From positions 62,001-126,000 of the forward strand of contig JAJGOT010000477.1 in the NCBI GenBank assembly GCA_022457155.1: a stretch of 64,000 nt of DNA. The letters are read 5' to 3'. The notes beneath the pieces were generated by a model that made no database searches, was not told the origin of the DNA, and saw nothing but the letters and a program-made list of their open reading frames with translations. The stretch is from Cladopsammia gracilis (Eukaryota; Cnidaria; Anthozoa; Scleractinia; Dendrophylliidae). This document shows positions 22,259-31,992 of the stretch, piece by piece (position 1 is the stretch's first letter; each line of letters starts with the position of its first letter). Position numbers and translations under genes: made by a program.

Positions 22259-22434
22259 GCGCGGATCCAGACCGGTTTCACTTCAGACCGGTTTCACCGT
22301 TTTACGGAAATCGGTCAGATTGTTAAAAAAATGACTCAAAATCGAGGGACAGCAATTTTAGAGAGTGAAAATCTAAAATGTATATTAGCGCTTAGAGTCT
22401 AGGAAAACGGTCAAGTTTTTTCCTGGATCCGCGC
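22259..22434. mobile_element. MITE inserted in intron 3 of copy B
   Basis: The ends are GCGCGGATCCAG and its complement CTGGATCCGCGC. The corresponding intron in copy A is only 50 bp and in copy C about 50 bp, both lacking this block. The flanks CATTTCA and CATTTAA look like a 7-bp target duplication with one change. It is 176 bp and non-coding. Confidence 0.7.
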
Positions 22435-22753
22435 ATGCATTTAAGGATTCCATCCACAGAATCCGTTAGAAGTAATAAACTGCACCTCAGGAAAACACTG
22501 CTCAGTAGCTTTCATTTAAATGTTTGCACTTCACGATTTTATCAACAAATCCAAAACTTAGAAACACCTTGCGGTTTAACCTGACTGAAGCAATAATAAT
22601 TCTCGTTAGTCGCACGCTTTTGATAATTCCCTTCTAAATGATGCCGCTTTTCGGGATTTTGGTTTAACCCTGTTTAACCGGACTTGGGGAATAATGATGC
22701 TCACGAGTCGGTCGCGCGCATTTGATAATTTCCTTCTATATTCTGCCGCTTTT

Positions 22754-23210
22754 GTATCTACGTTTGTATTTATGTCTTTTAAAATGTGTAGTTCCTTTCC
22801 ACTCGCTTTTAGAACGAGATATATACCTGTTCCTCAGTTTCGCTGTGCTGCGTTGGTTCGCCCTTCGTTGTGTATCTTCGTTTGTATTTATGTCTATTGA
22901 AATGTGTAATTCCTTTGTAGACGCTTTTAGAGCGAGATATATACATGTTCTTCAGTTGCTCTGTGCTGTGTTGGTTCACCCTTTGTTGTGTATCTTCGTT
23001 CCTTAATGAGATGCAATTTACGGACTGTCGACAGACCGACTACCGCTGTTACGGTCTGTCCATTTGACAAACTGCATCTGTCCCGTTCGTGTTTTTTGCT
23101 TGTGCTTGCTTTAATGAGAAGCAATTTACGGACTGTCAACGAATCGACTGGTCACTATTACACAGTCAGACCGTACAGATCCGGCGTAACTTGGCGTAAC
23201 GGTAAATCTA
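22754..23210 (+). repeat. tandem repeats upstream of the LINE ORF
   Basis: Two 118-bp units begin GTATCT at 22754 and 22872, with a third start at 22990. They are followed by a second duplication with period 108 (CTTAATGAGA(T/A)GCAATTTACG at about 23001 and 23109). Each first-type unit contains CGAGATATATAC. Their position directly before the retrotransposon coding region suggests 5' UTR monomers, but they could be unrelated host repeats. Confidence 0.6.
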
Positions 23211-26205
23211 TATTGGAAATATGCAAAGCTTTGGATTTACGCTTTCTTAACGGTAGGCTGAAGGGCGACTCATTAGGATCACCTTTAACGGACATCAGGG
23301 TTTCAGTACGGTAGATTATTTTATAGTAAGTCACGAATTGCTTAAATCATTTGATAGTTTCATAGTAAAAACACCTACATCACTCTCTGATCATTCCCAG
23401 CTTATATGTTGGCTTAATGTGACACCGTCAATGCAACACGACCAAAATTTAGACAGGGAGAGTTTACACTCTCTTCCGGTGCAATTTGCATGGAAGGATG
23501 ATTCAAAGGAAAAATTTAGTAATTCTCTTAAATCACCAGACATCAGTAGATTGATTGAAGAATTTAATGGCAATAGCTTTGGCTGCAACTCAGAAGGTGT
23601 TAATCAAGCCGTTTCTCAGTTCAATAACATTATTGAGTCGGCCGCTAAAAGCTCATTATTTTTAACAAAAAAGAGAAAACGAAAATCTTCGCAACCTTGG
23701 TTTGATGTAGAATGTAAAAATTTAAGGCTTTTATTTAAACAGGCCGCCAACAAACTTCATAAGGCACCACTAAATCTTTCTCTACGACAGCAATATAATG
23801 AAATAAATAAAGGATATAAATCGCTGTTACGAAGAAAAAAACAAACTTTTTATAATGAAAGTATTGACAATCTTGTTAAAGATACAAATCCTAGTCAATT
23901 TTGGTCATCACTCAAACGTCTTAATTCTGATAACAATTCTAATCATAACCAGCAGTCGACAGTCCCTGTGACTGAGCTCCTTGAACACTTTCGAAATCTA
24001 CACTCGACGGTCAGCGAATCAAACCTCTCGGTTGATCAAGCAGCGACTGTCAGGGAAACGAAGGTACATGGTGTATCCGATTCACTTGGTACTGTGTTAG
24101 ATTTGCCCATTTCTCAGACTGAAATAAAAGCCGCAATAAAAAAACTTAAGAATAAGAAAACACCAGGGGTTGATAGAATTCGAAATGAGATGTTAAAATG
24201 TGGTGGAGATAAATTAATTCCAATATTATTTAAGTTATTTAATCTTATTATAAAGTCAGGAATATATCCGGATATTTGGACAAAGGGAGTGATTACCGCT
24301 ATTTATAAATCTGGCGATAGATCTAATCCCTCTAATTATAGAGGGATTTGTGTGACAAGTTGTTTAGGTAAACTGTTTTGCATTATTCTTAATTCAAGAC
24401 TTCACCTATTTTTAAAAGATAACAATCTTTTACATAATTCTCAAATCGGTTTTCTCCCTGGTAATAGAACAACTGATCATATTTTCGCTTTACGTACACT
24501 GATTGACAAGTATGTAACTAATACACCTCGAGGAAAATTATTTTGTTGTTTTGTGGATTTCAGGAAAGCTTTTGATTCCATTTGGCATCCTGGTTTACTA
24601 AAGCGTTTACTCGATTATGGTATAGGTGGACAATTTTTCAACCTTATTGCTAACATGTATTCCAAGTCACAATGCTGTGTCAAAGCTGATACTATGAGAT
24701 CTGAATATTTTAATTATAACAGAGGAGTGCGCCAAGGTTGTATCTTATCACCCCTCTTATTCAACCTCTATTTAAACGATATTCCTTCGAGATTAGGAAA
24801 TACCCAAGGTTTAGACCCCATTATCTTGCCTAACGGCTCACGGCTAAATTTGCTTTTATATGCTGATGACTTGGTACTAATTTCTACTAGTGCCGTTGGT
24901 CTGCAAAGGAGTATCAACTCTCTACAACAATTTTGCAAAGAATCCTTGATGTCTGTCAACACTAAAAAAACCAAAGTAATGATCTTTCAGAAACAATGTA
25001 GAAACTCCATTTTAGAAAAACATTCTTTCTTCTTAGACGACTCACAAATAGACAATGTCCCTAGTTATACGTATCTAGGATCTACGATATCTAGTAACGG
25101 TAGCTTCACAATTTCTAAACAAAAATCTATTGAAAAAACAAGACGTTCTATATTTGCGACGAAGCGTTTTTTAGACTATTGTAAGTTTCCGCTCAAGATT
25201 TGTAACAAATTATTCGATAGCCTTTTTTCACCTATCTTACTTTATAATTCAGAAGTCTGGGGAGCCTATGATAATATGAATCTTCAAAAATGGGAAAAAG
25301 ATCCAGTTGAACAACTTCATTCACAATTTTTCAAATATTATCTTGGACTTAACAAACGGGCACCAAATGTGGCGGCACGAAATGAAGTAGGAAGATTATC
25401 TCTGAAATCGCGAATTTATCGTAATATATTACATTTTTGGTTACACCTTAAAGCCTTGCCCGAGGATAATATAGCTAAGCAATGTCTATATATCTCGGAA
25501 AATCTTGCCATATCAAACGATCAAAGCTTCATGAACTCAATAAATACGCTATTGATAAAATATGATCAAACCACAAGTACTAGTTTTTCTATTTTTAACA
25601 AAAACCCCAACTCATTAAAACAATATGTATCCACTCTTTCTTCGAATATAGAGAAAGACTCTATAGCGCACCAAATGAAACTTATTAAAATGAATACTAA
25701 ACTAAATTTTTATTGCAAATTTAAAAATAATACCAACAGTTCTGTTTGTTATGACCTAGTCAAGAATATGAGACACAGGAGAATTCTTGCCAAATTTAGA
25801 GTTGGAAACCATAACCTTCAAATTGAAAAAGGAAGACATACAAAGCCTTTAACACCAAGAGAACTAAGGAGCTGCGAATGCTGCCATACAAAAAATGTAG
25901 AAGACGAGTATCATTTCCTCTTCAACTGCGTCTCATATGTTGATTTACGGAACAACTTATTTTACGATATTAGGAAATATTGTGCAAGTTTTAAGAATTT
26001 AACAGACGAAGACCTTATTGTATTTTTCTTCAATAGCATAGATCCCGTGATTTGTAAAAAAATGAGCCATTTTATATATGAAGCGTCCTTGAGGCGTGAT
26101 GATTTGTTAATCCGTAATTAGTAACTATATATTATATTCATCATTGTTATTGCAATACCATTAATGTTATATGGGAATGCCAATAAATATGTTGTTGCTA
26201 TGACT
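23200..26205 (+). mobile_element. non-LTR retrotransposon, 5' deleted
   Basis: This insertion contains a remnant of the apurinic-type endonuclease, an intact RT frame and a 3' UTR. In one frame, about 23200-23300 reads NGKSILEICKALDLRFLNGR, typical of the endonuclease. A frameshift near 23300 then leads to DYFIVS and LSDHSQL, the endonuclease C-terminal motif, in the RT frame. Most of the endonuclease and any ORF1 are missing. The 3' UTR block GCAATACCATTAATGT with GGGAATGCCAATAAA also occurs at the end of the LINE fragment at 59481-59940, which defines a family-level 3' end. Confidence 0.8.
23341..26121 (+). CDS. LINE reverse transcriptase ORF
   Basis: The frame runs about 927 codons without a stop. 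It enters from upstream, and the TTG at 23338 is not a real start. It catalyses target-primed reverse transcription of the element RNA. Visible order: the endonuclease tail LSDHSQL near residue 17; RT fingers with KTPGVDRIRNEM near residue 275 and SNYRGI; motif A FVDFRKAFDS near 404; motif B GVRQGCILSPLLFNLYL near 462; catalytic YADD near 507; and NTKKTKVMIF after it. A C-terminal zinc-knuckle-like CECC..VEDEYHFLFNC lies near 845-864. All catalytic aspartates are present, so the RT part could be active, but the endonuclease is lost. The clade is CR1/Jockey-like at best and left open. Confidence 0.9.
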   Translation, partial: LKSFDSFIVKTPTSLSDHSQLICWLNVTPSMQHDQNLDRESLHSLPVQFAWKDDSKEKFSNSLKSPDISRLIEEFNGNSFGCNSEGVNQAVSQFNNIIESAAKSSLFLTKKRKRKSSQPWFDVECKNLRLLFKQAANKLHKAPLNLSLRQQYNEINKGYKSLLRRKKQTFYNESIDNLVKDTNPSQFWSSLKRLNSDNNSNHNQQSTVPVTELLEHFRNLHSTVSESNLSVDQAATVRETKVHGVSDSLGTVLDLPISQTEIKAAIKKLKNKKTPGVDRIRNEMLKCGGDKLIPILFKLFNLIIKSGIYPDIWTKGVITAIYKSGDRSNPSNYRGICVTSCLGKLFCIILNSRLHLFLKDNNLLHNSQIGFLPGNRTTDHIFALRTLIDKYVTNTPRGKLFCCFVDFRKAFDSIWHPGLLKRLLDYGIGGQFFNLIANMYSKSQCCVKADTMRSEYFNYNRGVRQGCILSPLLFNLYLNDIPSRLGNTQGLDPIILPNGSRLNLLLYADDLVLISTSAVGLQRSINSLQQFCKESLMSVNTKKTKVMIFQKQCRNSILEKHSFFLDDSQIDNVPSYTYLGSTISSNGSFTISKQKSIEKTRRSIFATKRFLDYCKFPLKICNKLFDSLFSPILLYNSEVWGAYDNMNLQKWEKDPVEQLHSQFFKYYLGLNKRAPNVAARNEVGRLSLKSRIYRNILHFWLHLKALPEDNIAKQCLYISENLAISNDQSFMNSINTLLIKYDQTTSTSFSIFNKNPNSLKQYVSTLSSNIEKDSIAHQMKLIKMNTKLNFYCKFKNNTNSSVCYDLVKNMRHRRILAKFRVGNHNLQIEKGRHTKPLTPRELRSCECCHTKNVEDEYHFLFNCVSYVDLRNNLFYDIRKYCASFKNLTDEDLIVFFFNSIDPVICKKMSHFIYEASLRRDDLLIRN

Positions 26206-26236
26206 GTGACAGACAGTATCCAGAGTATCCGTGTGT

Positions 26237-26390
26237 CTACATTGGACATGAGTGCACTCACGACGCTATTCACTTGAATGGTCCCAGCTTAGATTTTAAT
26301 CCACGGGGTTAAACGATAGACTAGCTATATAAGACAACAACAACGATAACTACATCTACTACTGCAACAAAACCAAATAGTTTTTATCTC
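26237..26390 (-). repeat. reverse-complement partner of 4165-4325
   Basis: It contains CTATTCACTTGAATGGTCCC and ATTTTAATCCACGGGGTTAA in inverted order relative to 4165-4325. It lies between the LINE 3' end and the next dispersed repeat. Confidence 0.6.
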
Positions 26391-27060
26391 GTTAATGCGC
26401 TTGCGCATTAAGCGAGATTTCGAAGTCGAGTACTAAAAAGGGACAAAAGTTGTTAACAAAATTTTGTGGACTTTTGTCCGGGGGGGTTTCTTGTTCCTTC
26501 TTTATAGAAGCTATATTAGGGCATTGAGGATATGGTTGGTTAAAGCGGTTAGGATTTCAAGAAGGGCGTCACATACTGCCACTAAAATGTTTGGGGAGCA
26601 CCCCCGGACCTATTGTTAATTTCCCTAGGGTATTGGGATGTCAGAACTTGTGATGAACTTGTCATATCTCACATTACGTTACCGCAAAGGTATTAGTCCT
26701 TCTTAAATTTCGATATCTCACGTTACCTATCAGTTTCAATCATTTGTCGTAAAGCCATTATAGCTACTTTAAAAGGGTAAAAATAGGTTAAATGCGTTTT
26801 CTTGGGAAACGTAAATTGAGAATTTCACGGTGTATTTTACTAATGGAGAGGTTATAAGAAAGTTAAATGGGACAGGAAAGTTTGTGTGTTAATATGAGCG
26901 GTATGGCAGAGCAAAATAGCATGAACTTTGCGTTTTTTTTTCTATTGAGTTGTGGTTACACACACCTTGGGTTTGGGGCCTTCCCAAGGGTTAATGGCTT
27001 GGGTTCGGTTTATCTCAGGTTTCATCTTACCCTTGGGGATGCAGTTACACAGTAAAAGAC
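26386..27060 (+). repeat. dispersed repeat, copy 1 (partner 54749-55330)
   Basis: From TATCTCGTTAATGCGC through GACAAAAGTTGTTAAC, TAGAAGCTATATTAGGGCAT and AGAGCAAAAT, this matches 54749-55265 at high identity in direct orientation. The start is a hairpin (ATCTCGTTAATGCGC with its complement). No coding capacity is recognised. It may be one end of a larger unclassified element, because further related blocks (GATTATGCAATAGTATG) follow both copies. Confidence 0.7.
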
Positions 27061-28084
27061 TCCCCAGGGTAAAATATAATAAGATATGAGTTCACTGACA
27101 CTGCAGTTTACGCGCGAAAACGTACAGATCGACATGGATGACACGAATCGAGATCTTGTAAGTTTAATTTCAGTCATTCTCCTGCTTATCATTTGATAAA
27201 TATAACAATCCGGCATTTTTTTTTTTTTGCGAGAAGACACCGAAGAAGACGCCTTCAACTACGCTATCTTCAAGGTTTGTCGGCGTTTTATTTACATTTA
27301 GGAGCTCGCCACGAACTTGCTGGTCGCCAAGGAGGGCTTGGGTATTTCCACGACCACAGAATTGGTTTCAGCAACTTCTAAATAACAATGCACTCGATCA
27401 CTGGTGGAAAGTAAGCGTGCAATTAACCAAGCGTATCAGAGGTCAACTCAGCAGCAGGCGATTTCCTGTATTAGCTACGTTCTGCATTATGATTGGCCAA
27501 GCGGTTTGATTGTGCAATAGTATGGTAAACATGTCATAGTTGTGTTGATGTTTTGGCTTATAATGATGACGGTTGAATGGAATTGCGGCAATTCTTCAAT
27601 GGCTTAAATTTTTGCGTCTTTTGCGTACTGTTACATAATGAAACTGTAATAGCAATTATTAATTGTTTTAAAATAGCACAAAAGGGAAAGTACACGGGTC
27701 AGCCAATACTACAACACGTATGCTACCGGTGCCAAGTGCAGGTTCAATCAAATTAGTTGCAACCTGTAGGTAAACGAACTTAAAATATTCACCTTTATAC
27801 GGACTTCTATTTTATGAAAGGGGTCAATCCGACAATTTTTTTTTAGTCATATGGGAAGTTTAACTTAGTCAGAGGCTGTCCTATTCAGTACATTTGATAG
27901 CTGCGTGGAGCTAATTAACACCACTCTTATTACTAATCACGTTAAAAGTGACATCAAATATTCTAGATATGACTTGTTCTCAAAAGAACATGCTATTTTG
28001 CTCTGCCTTTTAAGTCGCTTAGCGAGTGACAACCGGAAATATCGTGAAAAGAAAAATTGGTAAGAATATTCTGCTCCCGGAGGT

Positions 28085-28122
<38 letters not shown>

Positions 28123-28912
28123 CTATAAGTCGTCAAGCGGAGGTGCTCGTCAGGAAAAAAAGTGAAACCCTGAAAGATATCAAAGTGGCCGTTATCAACC
28201 AGAATTTTACTTCTAAAAGATACCATTTTTTTTACCAAATATGCGATGGAACAATGCGATGCGGCTAGAGTGCTGGAAATAAATAGATCTGACTATACAT
28301 GGGTCGAATTCCAGCTACCATCAGAAGGAACACCGGAAGGCAATAGCGACTCGTCTTTCGCTATCAACACACTAAAAGATACCATTTTCTGGGAAAATGA
28401 GTTTTTTTTTAATCATATATTCTAAAACATACCTAGATCCCCTAATTTTAACCCCTAAAAGATACGACGAGCACCTCCACCCAAGCACATATGCGAGTCC
28501 TCCTCCGGGGTTCTGCTATACGTTGTCTACCCGGTATGATGAACAGCGAGGAGCGGTTTTTTATGTCGCTTAACGAATGTCAAAGTGAAATCTCGTGAAA
28601 AGAGTTAATTTTACGATTCGTTTAAAGTCAACTCGCTTAAAGTTAAACGAGTCAACTTTTCGCGCTCGACGAAGCTGAGAAATCTCACGCTGTATTTTTG
28701 TTCGCTTTTTGAGTTGTAATCTTTGTCTGTTTTTCCAATAGTTATTAAATATTTAGGTGTCATGATTATGCAATAGTATGCAAGAGAGGGTAGATTTTGC
28801 TTATTCAGCTAACTAAAAACGTTTCGGTTTGATTATGCAAGAGTATGGATTTCGGTTTTGTGCTATTTTAAAACAATTAATCATTGCTATTACAGTTTGA
28901 TTATGCAACAGT
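27061..28912. other. repeat fragments and G tract, no supported gene
   Basis: The phrase TTTGAT(T/G)ATGCAA(T/C)AGTA recurs near 27505, 28745, 28830 and 28900, and again near 55305. A basic 62-codon frame at 27193 (RRHRRRRLQLRY) has no recognisable domain. A run of more than 30 G bases lies near 28086-28118. Confidence 0.4.
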
Positions 28913-29038
28913 ACGCAAAAGACGTAAAAATGTTCCTGATTTTGTTTATAAAAGTTATCAAGGAAGCATTTTAAACACGCAAAAGACGTAAAAATGTTCC
29001 TGATTTTGTTTATAAAAGTTATCAAGGAAGCATTTTAA
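28913..29038 (+). repeat. perfect 64-bp tandem duplication
   Basis: The unit beginning ACGCAAAAGACGTAAAAATG occurs at 28913 and again at 28977 with almost no difference. This indicates recent local duplication or an assembly artefact. Confidence 0.9.
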
Positions 29039-29374
29039 GAAGCATTTTATAAGCGATTTCAGCAGAATTAAAGCAGAATTATACAATACATTCTGAACAG
29101 AAAAATAAATTCAACAATTTCCCATAAAATGTACTTCACAGATTTCTCGAATAACAACCATTTCATTATCTCAACTAGAAAATACAAAAACTTAACTTGT
29201 AATACTAATGACATGAGGTTAGGGTTAGGTAGGGTGGGCACGCAAATCTTCACTAAAAAAAAAGACCGACAACCACACGTTAAATCGCTTGGAACACGAA
29301 ACCTCGCCGTGTCACTGAAAGCCTATCTGCATTCTATTTCCTATCCTTTTTTTCCAAAATCAAAAACATGACGG

Positions 29375-31360
29375 TAAAATTAAATCAAATGAATTGCCAC
29401 TTTTACATTCTATATAGTGAAACACTTAAAGAAAACAAACTGCTCGTAGTGTAAACGAACGTTTCTGTAACAGGCTATTCTCTTCTAAAAATCACATCTT
29501 TCTTAGTTCATCCACCACCCTTAACCCCCACCCCCCCCCCCCCCCACTCAAAAAATATTAAGACTTTTAACAAGAATTAACTTCAAATACCAATAAAATA
29601 AAAACCAATTCATTTCTAAAATTTAAAATGATCCATTTAATCCCTAATAGTTAGGAAACAGATGACACCACAACGGCATTAGATCATTCCTTCAACAACC
29701 ATACACAACTACCTAATTACTCCATGTAACAGAAAGACAGACATCGCTAATCTAAACCGGAAAAGGTAGATATTTCGGCCCACCCACAATTAAACAAGTT
29801 TCAACAAAATATTACAGATCATACAACATTTAATAACCAATCTTAAACAATTTGTCAATATTGCTAACCTTTACATTCAAACGCTATTTCGGACAACTCA
29901 TCTCTTCAAATTGTAAATCATCTTCATTTTCTTTCAACTTACCAATTAAACGTTATGCTTATAAAAACACAGACCTACCCATTGTTTTATCAAACATATG
30001 CTGCTTCTCAAACATTTAAAACAATGTCTCTGAAATAGACATACAGTATTCTCACGAATAACCAGCATCACAGCTACCCTTGGCTACAAGTATAAACGCA
30101 ATAAAACTTCATCATACTTCGAACATAAATTTGCCTTTGGCGCTCCGTCATAGTCCATCATTTCATGTGAAAGCCGACGAGAGACAGCGGCGACCACAGG
30201 ACCATACTGCCGACACTTAAAGATAACGTCTATTGACAGTTGAAAACCAAATTTTTGAAACTCCTTTTTACTCCTATTTCAGTCGCACACTACAATTGTA
30301 GAATTTCTAACCATCACAAAACCAAAATTACCAAAAATAATACCCTATTTAACGACTGACCATGACCTCAAAAACCTTAACATATCGACCCGAACATCAC
30401 TATATACTGTACAAAACGAACTCCGCTCTCCCAAAGGAATGTAACTGCAACGCTCCGGTGACCAAAACTTACGACATTCTATTCTAAATCACGTAAACCA
30501 TTCTACATAAGACATTGTAAGAACGCGTTTCGATTTTTCAACAATTTCAAGTAAAATTGGATCGCTTGAAATCCATTTTGTTGCTAGACCTCTAGCTCTG
30601 AGGTCGTTGGTGCGCGTAGAAATTCGTAGCGAACAGCACATATAGAACACTGTACAACATTCCGCCATCACCGAAAACAATTAGGGATCGCGGCACATTG
30701 TTGCCATGTAAGTATAATTACTTGATAACTACGGTAAGGCAAATTGCTAGTTGTAATAGAATAAACTGTGCGTTTGTTGTAAAGTCAAATGGCTAGCCTG
30801 CACAACAGACTTTATTTTTTAATGCGTTTCAGAGCAGCGCTAAACGAGTGGCCACCGCAAAGCGGAAGGGCATCTAAGGAAAGTGGTTTTAATGATAAGA
30901 TTTGACAGTGATTTGCGTTTAAAAACACAGGTGCTGTAGTGATATGATGAGTAATAATATGCGATGAATTTGACTTTCCACTGTTCGTCCTTTCGTGTGA
31001 ATAAAATTATTAGTTGTTAGATCGGTAGATGATTTTTGTCGCAATGATAAGTCTTCAATTCTCTTTAAACTCTATATAATATTGGTTAGTTAGATACTTA
31101 AGGATTAGAAAACAGGTGTCGTGTGCGTCGTGCCTTCCACGAGCCATTGTAGTCCAAGTGTATCTGCTGCCTACTGTGTAGGGAGCGAGGGGGGGGGGGG
31201 GGGGGAGAGAGAGTAGTGAGTGATGTAAGAAAAATCTGATTTTTAGAACACAATCAATAGCCTGTTACAGAGATGTTCGTTTAGACTACGAGCAGTTTGT
31301 TTTCTTTCAATGGTAAACTACATAGAGTGTAAAAGTGGCAATTTATTTGATTTAATTTTG
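29375..31360. mobile_element. inverted-repeat element, about 2 kb, non-coding
   Basis: The arms at 29375-29500 and 31236-31360 are reverse complements over about 120 bases with small gaps. Shared blocks include AAAGTGGCAATT, CTACGAGCAGTTTGTTTTC and AATAGCCTGTTACAGA. A C run (about 29527-29545) and a G run (about 31189-31205) mirror each other just inside the arms. The 1.6-kb interior has no ORF longer than 65 codons. The 14-base TAGACTACGAGCAG of the fold-back MITE family also occurs in the right arm. Confidence 0.55.
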
Positions 31361-31384
31361 TGCTCATATTATTGGAGGGAGACA

Positions 31385-31825
31385 TTACGGCGCTCTGAAT
31401 CGCCGCAACACCGGCAAAATAAATTACGGAACACCGCATCGCCCCAAGAAAAGTCGACGAAACACCGTCACCGCAATATATCTTTTTGTCAAGTTACCAT
31501 GAAAAAGGCTTAGGATTGGCGACCAGCAGAGTATTGAAGATTAACTAGACAGTATTGTACTGTTTTTTGTTACAAATTTAACATAATGGTACCTGCTTTT
31601 CAAAATTAAGTGCGAAGTAAATAACATATAGAGGCTAAATTTAGAGTCAAACAGGAAACGGCGACACCGCAGATAATTTTGTTGCACCGAACACCGCAGA
31701 CTGTAAAGTGTAAACATCGCACACCGTAAAGTTTGAGATCACCGCAACACCGCAAGCTGGGATTTTATTCACCGCAACAGCGCATAAAAAAATGAGCAAC
31801 ACCGTAACACCGCAAATCTCCAATG
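31385..31825. repeat. array of reiterated CAACACCGCA motifs
   Basis: About a dozen copies of ACACCGCA or ACACCGTA occur within 440 bases, singly or doubled (CACCGCAACACCGCA near 31740), with irregular AT-rich spacers. It is not a simple microsatellite because the spacers differ. ATTGGAG near 31370 and the reverse complement of ATTGGAG near 31818 could be short terminal repeats. Confidence 0.6.
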
Positions 31826-31992
31826 CCCACATCTTATTGATTTAAAAAAAAAAGAAGAAAATAGCGTGCAGATAGTCAGACTCTGGCGGCGTTGTATAAG
31901 TGACGTTATTAAGAGCAGTGTAACGATATTGTTTGCATAAAGAAAAACCGCCAGTTCTGTAAGATTTATTTAGAACTTGGAAATTGTACACT

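Larger units (their letters stand above)
18400..22519 (+). pseudogene. secreted cysteine-containing protein, copy B (broken)
   Basis: The exons are 18400-18423, 19181-19358, 22094-22222 and 22460-22519. Exon 1 starts MELKHYFA and joins in phase to AVVAMLLAFEAGS, giving a signal peptide. Exon 2 keeps the QCEARCDG motif, and exon 4 keeps two cysteines. Exon 3 has 7 extra bases (around CATGATC) relative to copy A. These shift the frame and create a stop soon after the KKCIQS stretch, so the C-terminal third is lost. Splice sites remain GT-AG throughout. Introns 1, 2 and 3 each carry inserted mobile elements. Expression of a truncated product cannot be excluded. Confidence 0.8.

Noticed and set aside
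31385..31825. CRISPR-like pattern of short repeats with variable spacers
   Set aside because: The repeated word is only about 8-10 bases, spacing is irregular, and the context is eukaryotic.
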